This document shows, piece by piece, positions 43,601 through 52,999 of a DNA stretch of 64,000 nucleotides. Source of the stretch: Astragalus membranaceus (lineage: Eukaryota > Streptophyta > Magnoliopsida > Fabales > Fabaceae). The stretch lies in contig CM076848.1 in assembly GCA_039519185.1 (NCBI GenBank), positions 55,144,778 through 55,208,777 on the forward strand, in the 5' to 3' direction. The first letter of the stretch is position 1. Every line of letters begins with the position of its first letter. The translations under genes and the position numbers were made by a program. A model generated the notes under the pieces. It was not told the DNA's origin. It searched no databases and saw only the letters and a program-made list of their open reading frames with translations.

Positions 43601-45673
43601 GGTATTAGTATTGACATAAACAAAGGTTTTTTGGGTATTGGGATTAAGAACACCATAACCTGCTTGATGCAAAATGTCAATAATGGGAGAACTGGTATGA
43701 GGACTAATAAACCTTTTCAGAGTATTTTGGAATTCTGAGAAAGTAATTTTAAGGCCAAAGATAACGTTCCAGTTATAATGATCAGAAAAGACATTAAAAT
43801 TGATATTGATATTCTTATCTATTTTGACTTGATTCTGTTCAAGACCAGAACTCAGGTCAGAATTAGAAAAGATATTTGTATTGAAAAGATTCGCAGAGAG
43901 ACCTTCCCTAAGGGTATACTTAGTTTTGGTAGGTTGCTCTGGGTAACCAGCTATTGTATCACCCTCCGTTTTTTGAAAAGGGAAAGAGGATGCATTAGTT
44001 TTAAAGAATTGAATAATAGCTGAGAGCAGATTAATATCAATCTGACCTAAATAATCATTAGTGGATATTTTAACATTCTCGGAAGCAGAAGCCTCAAGAG
44101 ATGAGTTGTTTCCGGACCAATGGTTATTATGGTGATTAATGATTAATTGCTGATTGGTTAACACATTCTTCTGGGTTTGGATAGGGGTTTCAGAAGAACG
44201 GTTAGTGGATTCTAAGCTAGTGTCAGAACCATTTTTTGAAGATAGGATTAATAATTTATTAACCTTATCTGTGGTTTCAGGATCTAAACCTAGGGCTTCA
44301 AGTTTCCCTCTGATCCTATCATACCTGTTAGTGTGACTGGTTCTGTCAATTTTGAAGCAATTGATGATATTGGTTTTGATACTAGGATCTAACCTAAGGG
44401 CTTTAAGCTTTCTTACGATTCTACAGGTTTTGCTCTTGTGACCAGTTTTGCCGCAAGCGAAGCAAGTGATAGGCCCTTTGAGGCTATCATGCTGTTTCTT
44501 GGTAGATTGGATACTATCCTGAGTTTTGGTTTGATTCTTACCACAAGTGCAGCAAGTGTTTGGAGTAGCTTGAGGCCTTTCTTGGGTTTTTGGTTTATCG
44601 GCCTGTTTCTTGTCATAGTGCTTTGGTTTGCTGGCCATACCTTCTGGGTTACCAGAAGAGGTTTTTCTTAATACTTTGGTAGACCTAATACTTTTAGGTG
44701 AGGGAGTGCCAGGGGCCTTAGTTTTGAGAAGGGCAAGCTCCTTCTTGACTTTGGCTAAGAGTTCCTTCGTGCTATCCTGTTTAACGCGGTAAATGCGTTG
44801 CCAGCCATAGGCATATTTGGCAGCAAGGTCTTCTACCTTGGTAGAAATAATTGAGGTTTGGGGCTTATTGGATTGCTCCATGAGGTTTCTGACCCTTTTG
44901 GTGAGGTCTCTGATGTCTTTGGCAGAGACAGGTCTTTCCTTAGTTTTGGTTTTGAAAGGAGAGGCCATAACAGGAGTGGATTGGTCTTTGCTATTAGGAG
45001 CAAAAGGTATTTTGGGGGGTAGCTCGGATTGGACCATTTGGCCATCTTTGAGGTGCCAAATAGTATTGGTCTTTCTCCCGTCATGGTTATTACGGAAGGG
45101 ATAATCAATGTTTTTTGCTATGGTGTAAGCTTGAAACCAGCGAAAGAAAGGGATATTGAGTTTGACCCTCTTAAGGAATCTATAAAATTTTTCCTGGATA
45201 AAGTAACCTTTATCACCTTGGAAATTTTGGAAGAACCATTCTCTGTGAAGAGACCATTCTTCAGAATTAAAATCCTTTTTAAGGGATTTCTTATCTATGA
45301 TAAACTTAGATAAAGAGGTTTGATTTTCAAAACGGGTTTCTTTTTTGAAGACTTGCTTTGAAAAAGATTGATCCTTATTAAGAAAAGTTTGACCAAGATT
45401 GCAAAGATCTTTGTTTTGATCTTTGTTTTGATCGATATTTTTAAAAGATTGATTTGAAGGAGATGGAGTCATAAAACTAGAAGAGGGTGAAAGGATAGGA
45501 GACATACCGGGAGATTGTGAGGAAAAAGCTTTAAAGAAATGTATAGATAGTTTTTCCTCACCCATAAGCATCATCGCCTTCACTTGGTTTGATAAGAATA
45601 TAGGTATTAAAAATGAACTTAATAACTTACCTTCTAAAAAATACCTTAGAGTTACCTGTACTTGTTCATACAT
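40601..45673 (-). CDS. Component C: 1690-codon mosaic open frame with degenerate RT
   Basis: A single open frame. In order: an N-terminal trace of the movement protein start (FKAFSS, then FENQ), the shared FIIDKKSLKKD domain, an A-like SELPPK segment, a Cys cluster and CCHC knuckle near residue 403 (B-like), a protease/RT-like relic at about 570-750 whose middle matches B ORF2, a second CCHC knuckle near 778 (A-like, with Cys for Gly in the spacer), a protease with DTGTDS near 948, and an RT ending in YIDDV near 1260. The capsid core and RNase H are absent. RT motif A has lost its catalytic aspartate (KIKSGFW instead of FDMKSGFW), and FGLKNAP is deleted, so polymerase activity is not expected. 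The frame continues through the promoter repeats and stops only at the TATA box. The ATG used by A and B is GTG here; the frame opens upstream at 45673. Confidence 0.7.
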   Translation of the reverse strand: MYEQVQVTLRYFLEGKLLSSFLIPIFLSNQVKAMMLMGEEKLSIHFFKAFSSQSPGMSPILSPSSSFMTPSPSNQSFKNIDQNKDQNKDLCNLGQTFLNKDQSFSKQVFKKETRFENQTSLSKFIIDKKSLKKDFNSEEWSLHREWFFQNFQGDKGYFIQEKFYRFLKRVKLNIPFFRWFQAYTIAKNIDYPFRNNHDGRKTNTIWHLKDGQMVQSELPPKIPFAPNSKDQSTPVMASPFKTKTKERPVSAKDIRDLTKRVRNLMEQSNKPQTSIISTKVEDLAAKYAYGWQRIYRVKQDSTKELLAKVKKELALLKTKAPGTPSPKSIRSTKVLRKTSSGNPEGMASKPKHYDKKQADKPKTQERPQATPNTCCTCGKNQTKTQDSIQSTKKQHDSLKGPITCFACGKTGHKSKTCRIVRKLKALRLDPSIKTNIINCFKIDRTSHTNRYDRIRGKLEALGLDPETTDKVNKLLILSSKNGSDTSLESTNRSSETPIQTQKNVLTNQQLIINHHNNHWSGNNSSLEASASENVKISTNDYLGQIDINLLSAIIQFFKTNASSFPFQKTEGDTIAGYPEQPTKTKYTLREGLSANLFNTNIFSNSDLSSGLEQNQVKIDKNININFNVFSDHYNWNVIFGLKITFSEFQNTLKRFISPHTSSPIIDILHQAGYGVLNPNTQKTFVYVNTNTRSYGKYLGQTGKTQPQSLFSYPYISESFQQHSNHVKTFLIKRDVLTKDLAVSESQSNLLIQKFPICITYNFSRGTLQKDHHPGNPIDCFKCGKSCHISRNCRVIGKLKTLKLDPDIKDKINNLLAQSSEESSDHSSENLNHIQKDDLTSSSNQISVLTREQDLLFEANLPKSPLVTNRFNLRNTFKRLGKTSVKPVTSHDLQIKVKGLNLKQADHQSTIDQWNDHEDSSSFLGLINYVRIHKFCININIVMSDFILETVTLFDTGTDSYCILEGLIPTKYFEKTSKQLSAANGSKSKINFKIYTSFLLVKNLKNKVTLGTPSIRSVFPFQVTKEGIIAQLLGQPIIFKFLRKPFIRNLNPNSYQIIFLKGKVSFRNIDHQLQKQDSQFKIKSLLEQIQSTICSNIPNAFWERSHHRIDFPYEKDFQDRQIPTKGKLIQMNHEPLLLCQKKVKDLWDKTLIRKSKNPWSCSDIYINKQAEIKRGNSQTCYYKPFNHDLCWIRFPISNKRNLLEKFLDAKIFSKIKSGFWQTKKKEDRYKTTFTVPSCQYDWNAHSEFQIMNENFNQNSKFTIIYIDDVLNYSQSFYQHLKHSSIFISVINRLAVSKTKINLFHAKNKFLGHSIHQETIIPISKAIEFYDKIPNQIIDRTQLQRLFKCLNYVSGFSPQISKRNSSKGMNPILSLNLNLIVFQNTFIKISLFLTINSVPEQDDCSAPGMKNCSYTLEYGDCSAPGMKNCSYTLEHGDCSASGMKNCSKNALDHGDCSTISGMKNWSWFINHSSLSHHQLETTTVLGRIPLTGINNFINLKVIMPVDKRQTKGIFIITRNKVVNHAIIKGIFNQILRKANSALSPISTISWIPNSPSHQDTQSKSPSIGFHNQLLFPVYVAPSSQSHSNHGRQRASLLLSPTNSKHQSWQTRIHFCHPPRLHRFKPWILNSTGSLTTIQVHSTGQQFKTQVHSAGHLSAQSQSTVIGFQTIVLYCSYQSVTGYYFNFNLYIRA
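40605..41520 (-). promoter_or_regulatory. Component C promoter region
   Basis: Contains four 51-bp type repeats (about 41285-41485), ACCGGT motifs (near 40751 and 40785) and TATATATA on the reverse strand at 40610-40617. It lies wholly inside the long C frame and would transcribe B3. Confidence 0.7.
41285..41485 (-). repeat. 51-bp promoter tandem repeats, component C
   Basis: The anchor AACAGTTTTTCATGCC (reverse strand of the A/B anchor) lies at 41341, 41392 and 41443 with 51-base spacing, plus a more diverged copy upstream. The unit is 51 rather than 54 bases but still a multiple of three, encoding a 17-residue repeat in the C frame. Confidence 0.85.
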
Positions 45674-46532
45674 CAGATTAAGGCCATACTATCTGGGTAT
45701 TAAACTTGAAATTGCAATTACTTTCTAAAAACATATTCTAGAGTTAATTATAATTGTTACAAGACAAGGCAATAGTTATCCCAGAATATATTTAAACTTG
45801 AATTAAAAGTTATTTTCTATATTATATCAAGAAAATTAATTATGTTTGTAGTATGATCAAACAAAAGGCTTTTCTTAAAATTTCCGCTCTTTGGTTGAGG
45901 AACCTCAAGACAAGAATTGACCAAACACTGCCCAGTACCTCGGTTAATTTATGGACTTATATTCGCCCTCTCCAACGGGTCTTACGGATGCCACGTAAAT
46001 ACGAGTGGGTCGTTCTTGAGAACCATCCTCATACACAAAGAGTTTTGACCAAAATATTTTAGGAACCTTTTAACCGGTTGATCATAAACATAAATAATTA
46101 ATTTGCAGAATATAAACTAGATGAATAAGTAATAATTCAAAAGGAAATATATAAAGAGTACATAAAGCTTTGTAAAGAACACTTTGTAATTAAACTGCAG
46201 AATATGATCCAGATGAATAAAAACATAAATAATAATTATTAATTATAAAATAGTAGACAACTTGACTATAGGATTATCCGATCGAGGCGGATAAATACGG
46301 CACATTTCAATTGCCCTTGCCAGACGCCTGAATTGACGTACGCTGCGGCCTTTAGCTATAGTCAAAGAGTACACTATAGTATAATATACTTTGTATTTTC
46401 ATAAACTTTCAATATTAATACCCCCTATTTATGGCACTTAATTAATTAAGAACATAAATAAGTAACTGTAAAGCATAGCTTAGATAAGCAACTTAAAATT
46501 CAAAGTTAATACCCCATTCCTACTTCCACCAT
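45674..46532 (-). other. Component C leader
   Basis: Mostly diverged from the A/B leaders except for the stem-closed element and a GTAAGACCC block near 45990. Confidence 0.7.
46264..46363 (-). promoter_or_regulatory. Stem-closed leader element, component C (100 nt)
   Basis: Closing arms and inner hairpin are identical to A and B. Only a handful of changes, including one missing base and loss of the sORF ATG, occur across 100 bases, although the surrounding leader is strongly diverged. Confidence 0.85.
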
Positions 46533-46547
46533 CTGGCTCTGATACCA
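46533..46547 (-). promoter_or_regulatory. Minus-strand primer binding site, component C, intact
   Basis: Reverse complement of TGGTATCAGAGCCAG, 13 bases from the array edge. Confidence 0.93.
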
Positions 46548-46558
46548 AGAGGGGATCG

Positions 46559-46560
<2 letters not shown>

Positions 46561-46604
<44 letters not shown>
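46561..46604. repeat. (AT)n microsatellite at the array edge
   Basis: About 21 AT units directly joined to the last viral bases (GAGGGGATCGAC). Endogenous florendoviruses are known to co-locate with TA repeats. Confidence 0.97.
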
Positions 46605-46605
<1 letters not shown>

Positions 46606-47948
46606 ACTTCTAATTCAATCTTGACTTCTAACTCTAACTTTTTCTTTTTTTTTATTATTTTTATTGTGACTTCTTACTCTAACTTTTTTTACTTACATAT
46701 TGGTTCTAACTTTTTTTTTTACTTTCATGAGATGTTTCTTTTGTAATCTTTTGGGCTTTTTTGATGCTTTTATTACTTTACTTTTTAAATTTTTTCTTAA
46801 TATCTAATCTTTAATTAAATTTCCTTAATACCTAATCTTCAATCAAATTAAAAGCGTTAATTTCGTTGATACTAGCTCTCATAATTAGAAAAATAGTTCT
46901 CAGATTCTTTGATTCTCTAATCATGCTTCACCTTATTCTAATCATGCTTTTTCTTTGTTTTGGGTTTTTGTCTTGCTCTTGGTCCTTCTTGCTATTTGGT
47001 CTTATACTAATTCAATGCTATTTAGTCATTTTCTTTGAGTATATATAGCTCTTCACTAACTTAACCCTATCTTAATTGTATATATACTAATTCAATGCTA
47101 ATTTATTCCTATTTAAGCATTTGCTGTTTAGTTTTTTTTAATTATTCTTACTTGATTATATATATATATATATATTGACTTAACCCTAATTAATCGTATT
47201 AACATTCTAACTATTCAACACTTTGCTAACTTGATCCCAACTATCTAACCACTTACTTATATTTACTTATTTTTGACTTTTTATCATTATGTTTTTCTTA
47301 TTTGTTTAGATGTTCGTTTTGCTCTTATTAATACTAACTACTTGACTCTTTACTAACTTAACTCTAGCGTCCCCATACCCCCCACTCCCCTAACTACTAA
47401 CATCTAGCCCACTAACCACTACACTTGCTTATAAAAAAAACTAACTTAACTCTAGCTTAATTGTATTAACATCCTAACTATTTAACACTTTACTAACTTA
47501 ACCCTCCATTAATCGTATTAACATTCTAACTATTTAACACTTTGTTAACTTAGTCCTAACTATTTAACAATTTACTTTTATTTATTTATTCTTAGTTCAT
47601 TTTGCTCTTATTAGTTCAAACTACTTGCTCTTTGCTAACTTATTTCTATTTAAGCATTTGCTGATTCATTTTTCTTTTATTTTTGTTTTAATTATCGTTA
47701 TGTTTTTCCTATTTTGTTTTAAATGTTCATTTTACAGTTATTAATTCAAACTAACTTAACCCTAGCTTAATCGAAATAACATTCTAACTGCTTTTTATTG
47801 TTGTGTTTTTGTATTTGTTTTGACTCTTCGTTTTTCTCTTATTTCTTTGCTAACTTATTCCTATTTATGCATTTGTTGTTTAGCTTCACATACACACACC
47901 TCTCTCTCATTCAAATTGAAAGGATTAACTTAATCAATACTAGCTCTC
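46605..47948. repeat. AT-rich flank with irregular degenerate repeats
   Basis: No gene seen. From about 47160 to 47790, imperfect copies of a block resembling TTAATCGTATTAACATTC followed by TAACTATTTAACACTTT recur at irregular spacing. A second short (TA)n lies at about 47157-47175. Confidence 0.6.
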
Positions 47949-47977
47949 CCCGTGCATCGCACGGGTGCTGAGGCTAG
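47949..47977 (+). mobile_element. Possible Helitron 3' terminus
   Basis: CCCGTGC-ATC-GCACGGG hairpin (47949-47965), then 8 bases, then CTAG followed by T. Plant Helitrons end in a GC-rich hairpin shortly before CTRR, inserted before T. No matching 5' TC end was identified, so the body is undefined. Confidence 0.35.
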
Positions 47978-49181
47978 TATAGTTGATGAGAATAAAAGTG
48001 TGAGGGAGGGAGAATGATTAGAGTTACCGTGAAGAGAGAAGAGGTCGAAGGTGAGGAGGAGATGGAGTGTAAGGAAGGTTAAATGTGGGTTCTTCCCATT
48101 CGGTTCGGTTCTTTCACTCGTCATCTCCTACTCCTAATGACCATGTTGGGAAGGTGGGTGTGGGTTCCTCCTATTTCCCATGATTTAACAACAGTATTTC
48201 TTGATCTTGAAAACTGTCGACTGAATCTAAAGCAAACAATTGATAATATTCAACAAAATACCTTCAAATAGATTTAAATATCTAGATCAATTGAAGAATG
48301 GAACTCACTTCACTGCATCAGGAGGTAAGGAATGTTTCATTTTTTATTTTCACTAAGGCATTGGGAAGAAAGAATGCATGAGTGAGAATCTACAAAAAGC
48401 CTTTACACTCAAACACAAACAATCGCAAGAAGGAGAAGAAGAGGAGGTCAAAAAACAACAACAGCTAGAGATATTGTTCGAAGGATTAGTTTTTGCTAGC
48501 TAGTGAAAAGCGATGACTCTATATTGTTTATGTTGTTGTTGTTATTCCTGTTGAACTCCATTCAAAATCCTCTTTGTTCCTTTTAATTGGCAATTACTTC
48601 TAACTCAAGTACTTTTTGTAGTTCCTTCTAACTCAATTCCTTTTAATTGACGGTACCCAAGTTTGACACGATCGTATTAGGTAATTAATGGTTGTATGTT
48701 TGTAGTAGTAAAATTTTGGAGTGTTTCCGTGGCCACGTTTTTTGGGATCTCTTGAAAGTTTAATTTTTAAGGTTTCATGAGATAAACATTTTAATGTAGA
48801 AGAAACAAACATTTTTAACCACCATTTATAAATGCTCCTAGGTATACTTTTGGAGATAAATTTCGTTGGATATTTGCCATTGAATATGCCCCCTTCCTTT
48901 TTTTGAATCTTTTCATCAGCTGTTTACAAAAATTAAATGATAGATCATGGAAATAGTTGAGTTCAGTTTATGCTTTTAAATCTCTTCCCTTTTTTTAATG
49001 CTTTCGAAGTTTCAACTATCAGCACTCTATAAAAGTTCTTATGTAAGAGCATTGTTCAGGCTATTGGGATAGTTAAAGTTTACAAGATTGAGGATGGATG
49101 TACTTAGAATGTGTTGAAGTAGGATTGACTTCAACTACCAATAATCTTATGATCTAAGTTTTATATTAATTTAGGTTCTCA
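47978..49181. other. AT-rich flank with no recognised feature
   Basis: I found no coding frame, repeat structure or RNA gene that I can support here. Short ORFs are below what I would call genes. Confidence 0.6.
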
Positions 49182-49199
49182 TTTTTTTTGGTATTAAAC

Positions 49200-51746
49200 G
49201 GGGGCCTAAACCCCAAGAAAGAACGAGACTAGTTCGAAATACAACGGGGAAAGACACCCCCATCCTATCAGCTAACAACAATTACCCCATAGAACCACGA
49301 CAATGCTCTAGAAAATTCAAGGGTCCAGTTTGGCTGCACTCCAAGTTTGCAAGAGCATCAACACACTGATTAGCTTCCCTGTAAATGTTGACAAACTTGA
49401 CTTCCCAATGCAACTCGAGAAGCTTACGAATCTCCCACACTTACGAATCTCCCACACTAAGCTCCAACCACTATACAGCTATCGGAACCATTGATGATGG
49501 AGATAGCCACTGACGAGTCCAGCTGCACCTCAATCTGATGATAACCTTTGGACCAACAGATCCGCAATCCTTCTATAATTCCCCAGAGCTCAGCCTCCAA
49601 CACTGACACAAACCTACAAACTTGGAAAAACCCCAAAGCCAATGTCCAAGATGATCACGAACCAATCCACCACACCCCCGGTACACAACGATCCCACTTC
49701 ACAGCACCATCCGTACTCAAACACACCACACCTGGATCAGGAGGCTTCCACCTAATCTGCAAGATCGACTCCGTCCTAGCACTAGCATGACTCTATTAAC
49801 ACTCAGCGCACAATCATAGTCACAGAAATTCTTATAAATCACCATCCAACCCCGAGTAGGCCGAATGAAACTAGAATCATGGGCCTCCTTATTACGCCAC
49901 TGCCAAAGAAGGTGGCAAGTCGTCGCCCACGTGCTGGCCCAAATTAAACCATCACGCCCAGAAAAATTATGCACAAGATTGAACTCCACCCAATGATAAA
50001 GGTCACCACCAAAGAAATTTGAACATATACCTGGCTTAACAAGCCCAACCCAAACCGCCCTTGCTAACGGGCAATCCCGGAAAACATGCAGTTGGTCTTC
50101 ACACATTGTCGGAGTGAGAGCACAGATCACTCCCAAGCCCCATTCCCGCTTTCCTCTTATTCATCAAAACTCTATCACGAACCACCAACCAAATAAAGGT
50201 TCTAACTCTCTCCGGAACACGAAGCTTCCAAATGTTCTTCCAAAGATCAACATCAAGAAGATTAGTCACATTATCGAAAAGTGAATACGCGCTAAAAATA
50301 GAGAATTCGCCAAGAGGGTTACTAGGCCAGATTCTCCTATCCTCATCTAATCCTCTGCTAGGAGGAAGTAGAGAAAAGATCCTATTCATAACATCTTGCG
50401 GCAACAAAACGCTAATTGTGTTTAGATTCCAATTCCCCACCTCATCCACTAAATCCTGGAGCTGCAAATTCAACAAGTTCGGAGGCACTTGAGCTATATG
50501 ATTAATGAGATGGAAACCAGGCTCAATCCACGCATCTCTCCACACAGAAATCGCTTCTCCGTTACCAATAGCCCAACAGCACATCCCATCTACGTCACTC
50601 CAAAGATGGCCCAACGCTTTCCAAAGAGCCGAGTCTGAGTTTTTTACAGCTACGTCCCCTGTATCAAATCCATGCCTATCATATTTTGCCTTCAAAACTT
50701 GACCCCAAAGATGCTCCTCACCTTGTTTCAGAGCCCAAGTCAACTTCATTAAACAAGCTGAGTTAAAAGCAACCCACCAAGAGCTTTGGGTCGGGTAATT
50801 TTATCCCAAGCCACTGCATGATACTTCCTTGAGCCATCTTGCTCACCCCAAATAAATTTCCTTTGCAATTTTTGGATTTCCTAAAGACAAGACATAGGAA
50901 TAACGGAAGTCATCATAGGATAGAGAGGAAGAGCTTCTATCACGGACTTAGATAAAGTCACCCTCCCGGCAAAAGAGACCTGGTTTGCCTTCCAATTAGA
51001 CAACTTATTCTTCACCATGTCAACTAAATACTCAAAATCAGAAATTATTGGAGCTCACCCAATTAGAGGCATAGCAAGATACTTGCCAAGAGACTGCACT
51101 TCCTTAAAGCCCGTAGCATGCACCAGACTCCTCCGGATACTAATAGGAACACTAGTAGAAAAGTACATAGAGGTTTTCTCCAGACTAACCTGTTGACCAG
51201 AAATATCACAAAATCTACTCAAAGTAGAGTTGACACACTCATTGTGGCCATTGCGACCCACATGAAGGGGCACCCAATGACCGTCCTCAACCTTCTGGGA
51301 TATCATATGAGACAATTTGTCTATACACATCACAAAAATATAAGGGGACATGGGGTCTCCTTGTCGGATGCCTCTTTGAGGCTGAAAATAAGCACTTCGA
51401 TTACCATTCCACATAACATTAGACTGGACACTAGTGATACAAACCATAATAATATCAATGAAATTTTCTGGCAAGCCCACTTCACGCAACACCAAAAGGA
51501 TGAAAGACCATTTGAGCCTATCATAGGCTTTTGCTAGATCAACTTTAATAGCAACACCACCTTTCTTACCTTTCATTCTCCTCATAGTATGAACAAGCTC
51601 TTGAGCTACAATAATATTCTCATGGATATTTCTCCCCGGTATAAAACTAGTTTTGGAAAGGAGAAATAATAACATTCATATGCTCCTTGAGTCTATTCAC
51701 AATCACCTTAGTCACCACCTTATAGATAGCATTGCATAACGATATA
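49200..51746 (-). pseudogene. LINE ORF2 3' part: RT, zf-RVT, RNase H (degraded)
   Basis: The RT frame at 51675-51055 shows SFIPGRNIHENI, KVDLAKAYDRL and RGIRQGDPMSPY. The segment that should carry the FADD catalytic motif is missing between VGRNG and VNSTLSRFCDISG. A TGA stop follows near 51050. The finger-like region at about 50749-49717 (AKYDRHG, GNGEAISVWRDAW, then a Cys/His cluster CEDQLHVFRDCPLA) is split by a frameshift near 50110. The C-terminal RNase H (AELWGIIEGL, QLDSSVAI) lies at about 49720-49457. It is inactive. The frame continues into the 55287-56828 part if the solo LTR is ignored. Confidence 0.85.
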
Positions 51747-51944
51747 TGTAACGCCCCAAAATTAATTAGTTATTTATTTAATTAATTAAATAGGGTTTAT
51801 GTGATAGAAATAATAAAATAATGATAATGTTAGAATATATGGGCCTATGGCTGGGGGTTAGTAGTAGCGAATCCGAAGTGTTAGTGAAAAGGCCCATGAT
51901 TAAATCGCATAAGTGAACGAGAAAAGCCCATGAGACCAACTACG

Positions 51945-51952
51945 TATAAATA
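51945..51952 (+). promoter_or_regulatory. LTR TATA box
   Basis: TATAAATA about 200 bases into solo LTR 1. Confidence 0.5.
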
Positions 51953-52999
51953 GGCCTTAGTTAGGGTTTTTGCTCATTTAGAAGAATCAAAAAAATAGAA
52001 TTAGAAGTGAGAAGAAGGAAGGAGGGCGACGGCTAGAGAGGGGAAAGGAGAGGAGGCGTGATCCATCACCAAGGAGAGAGAGAGAGAGAGGCGTAGCACC
52101 AAGGAGAGAGAAGGAAAGCTAGGATTCGACTTCTAAAAGCTAAGGTAAGGGTGAGGTTCATGCTTTATAAGGGTTGGTATGAAGGGTTGTATGTGGGGTT
52201 AGGGTTTCGATAATTACCATATGTGTGTCATGATTTTTATATGTCGATGATTATGTCTTGATGGCAATTTTGTTGCTAAACTCATTGTTTGGGGTGATCT
52301 GGGTATAGGTTCGGTTATACAGTAACAGGGAATAATCTAGTGGTCCAAAAATTATATGGTTTACCTTTTCAGAAACTAGATTTAATTCTTGTTAATTTGG
52401 AATTGGTTTGGTTGCATTTGGAGTTGTATAGCTCGAGTTATAGGTGTCACAAGTTAGGTTAAAATTTTGGAAACGATCTGGATGTAGGATCGGTTATACA
52501 GTAACTGGGAATAATCTAGTGGTCCAAAAATTATGTGTTTTATATTTTCAGAAACTATATTTAATGCTTGTTAATTTGGAACTGGTTTGGTTGCATTTGG
52601 AGTTGTATAGCTCGAGTTATAGGTGTCACAAGTTAGGTTAAAATTCTGGAGACAATCTGGATATAGGTTCAGTATTTCGTGTATAACGTTTTCGTTTGAA
52701 CTCCTTTTTGAATGATTCTTGATTCATTGAAAACTACACTCAATTTGTTTCGGGTTAAGCTCAAGTCCCGTGTAATTTGACTGAGTTTTGATAATTTTAG
52801 AGGTGTCACAAGCTAGGTCATGGTGGCTGTCCTGTTTTCTGAACCTTGTTGCTTATTTACTAAAACTGTACGAATTGGACCATTATTTTGCAAAATAAAA
52901 ATTATAGTCAGGAACTAGACATTCTTAGCTTTCCATAGAGGTGTCCTTTGCTAAGTTTCGATACCGTTTGATAGGTTAATTAATTCACCGAAGTAGAGG

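Larger units (their letters stand above)
40285..46547 (-). mobile_element. Unit C: diverged mosaic component (6263 bp)
   Basis: Has the same plan (PBS, leader with conserved element, one long ORF, promoter repeats, TATA) but is clearly diverged from A and B at the sequence level. It is the last unit before the flank. Confidence 0.85.
1..46560. mobile_element. Endogenous pararetrovirus (Caulimoviridae, florendovirus-like) multi-component array
   Basis: Eight units in the order A1 A2 A3 A4 B1 B2 (+ strand), then B3 and C (- strand). Each complete unit has one TATA promoter, one initiator-tRNA-Met primer binding site (PBS) or a broken remnant of it, a leader and one or two long ORFs. There is no integrase and no paired TG..CA LTRs, so this is pararetroviral rather than an LTR retrotransposon. 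Unit lengths between PBS sites are A2 6313, A3 5527, A4 5525, B1 6231, B2 6212, B3 about 6211 and C 6263. Copies of one component are nearly identical, so the array is young or homogenised. The right edge is at 46560 against an AT microsatellite; the left edge is outside the window. The genus assignment is an inference. Confidence 0.93.

Noticed and set aside
40601..45673. Component C as a functional reverse transcriptase
   Set aside because: YIDD is kept, but the motif A aspartate and the FGLKNAP segment are lost and RNase H is absent.
1..46560. Tandem LTR retrotransposon array sharing LTRs
   Set aside because: No integrase, no TG..CA LTR pair around coding regions, one promoter and one PBS per unit, and a caulimovirid movement protein is present.
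46866..47048. 60-codon hydrophobic ORF in the AT-rich flank
   Set aside because: Low-complexity Leu/Ile/Phe translation of T-rich DNA with no support.
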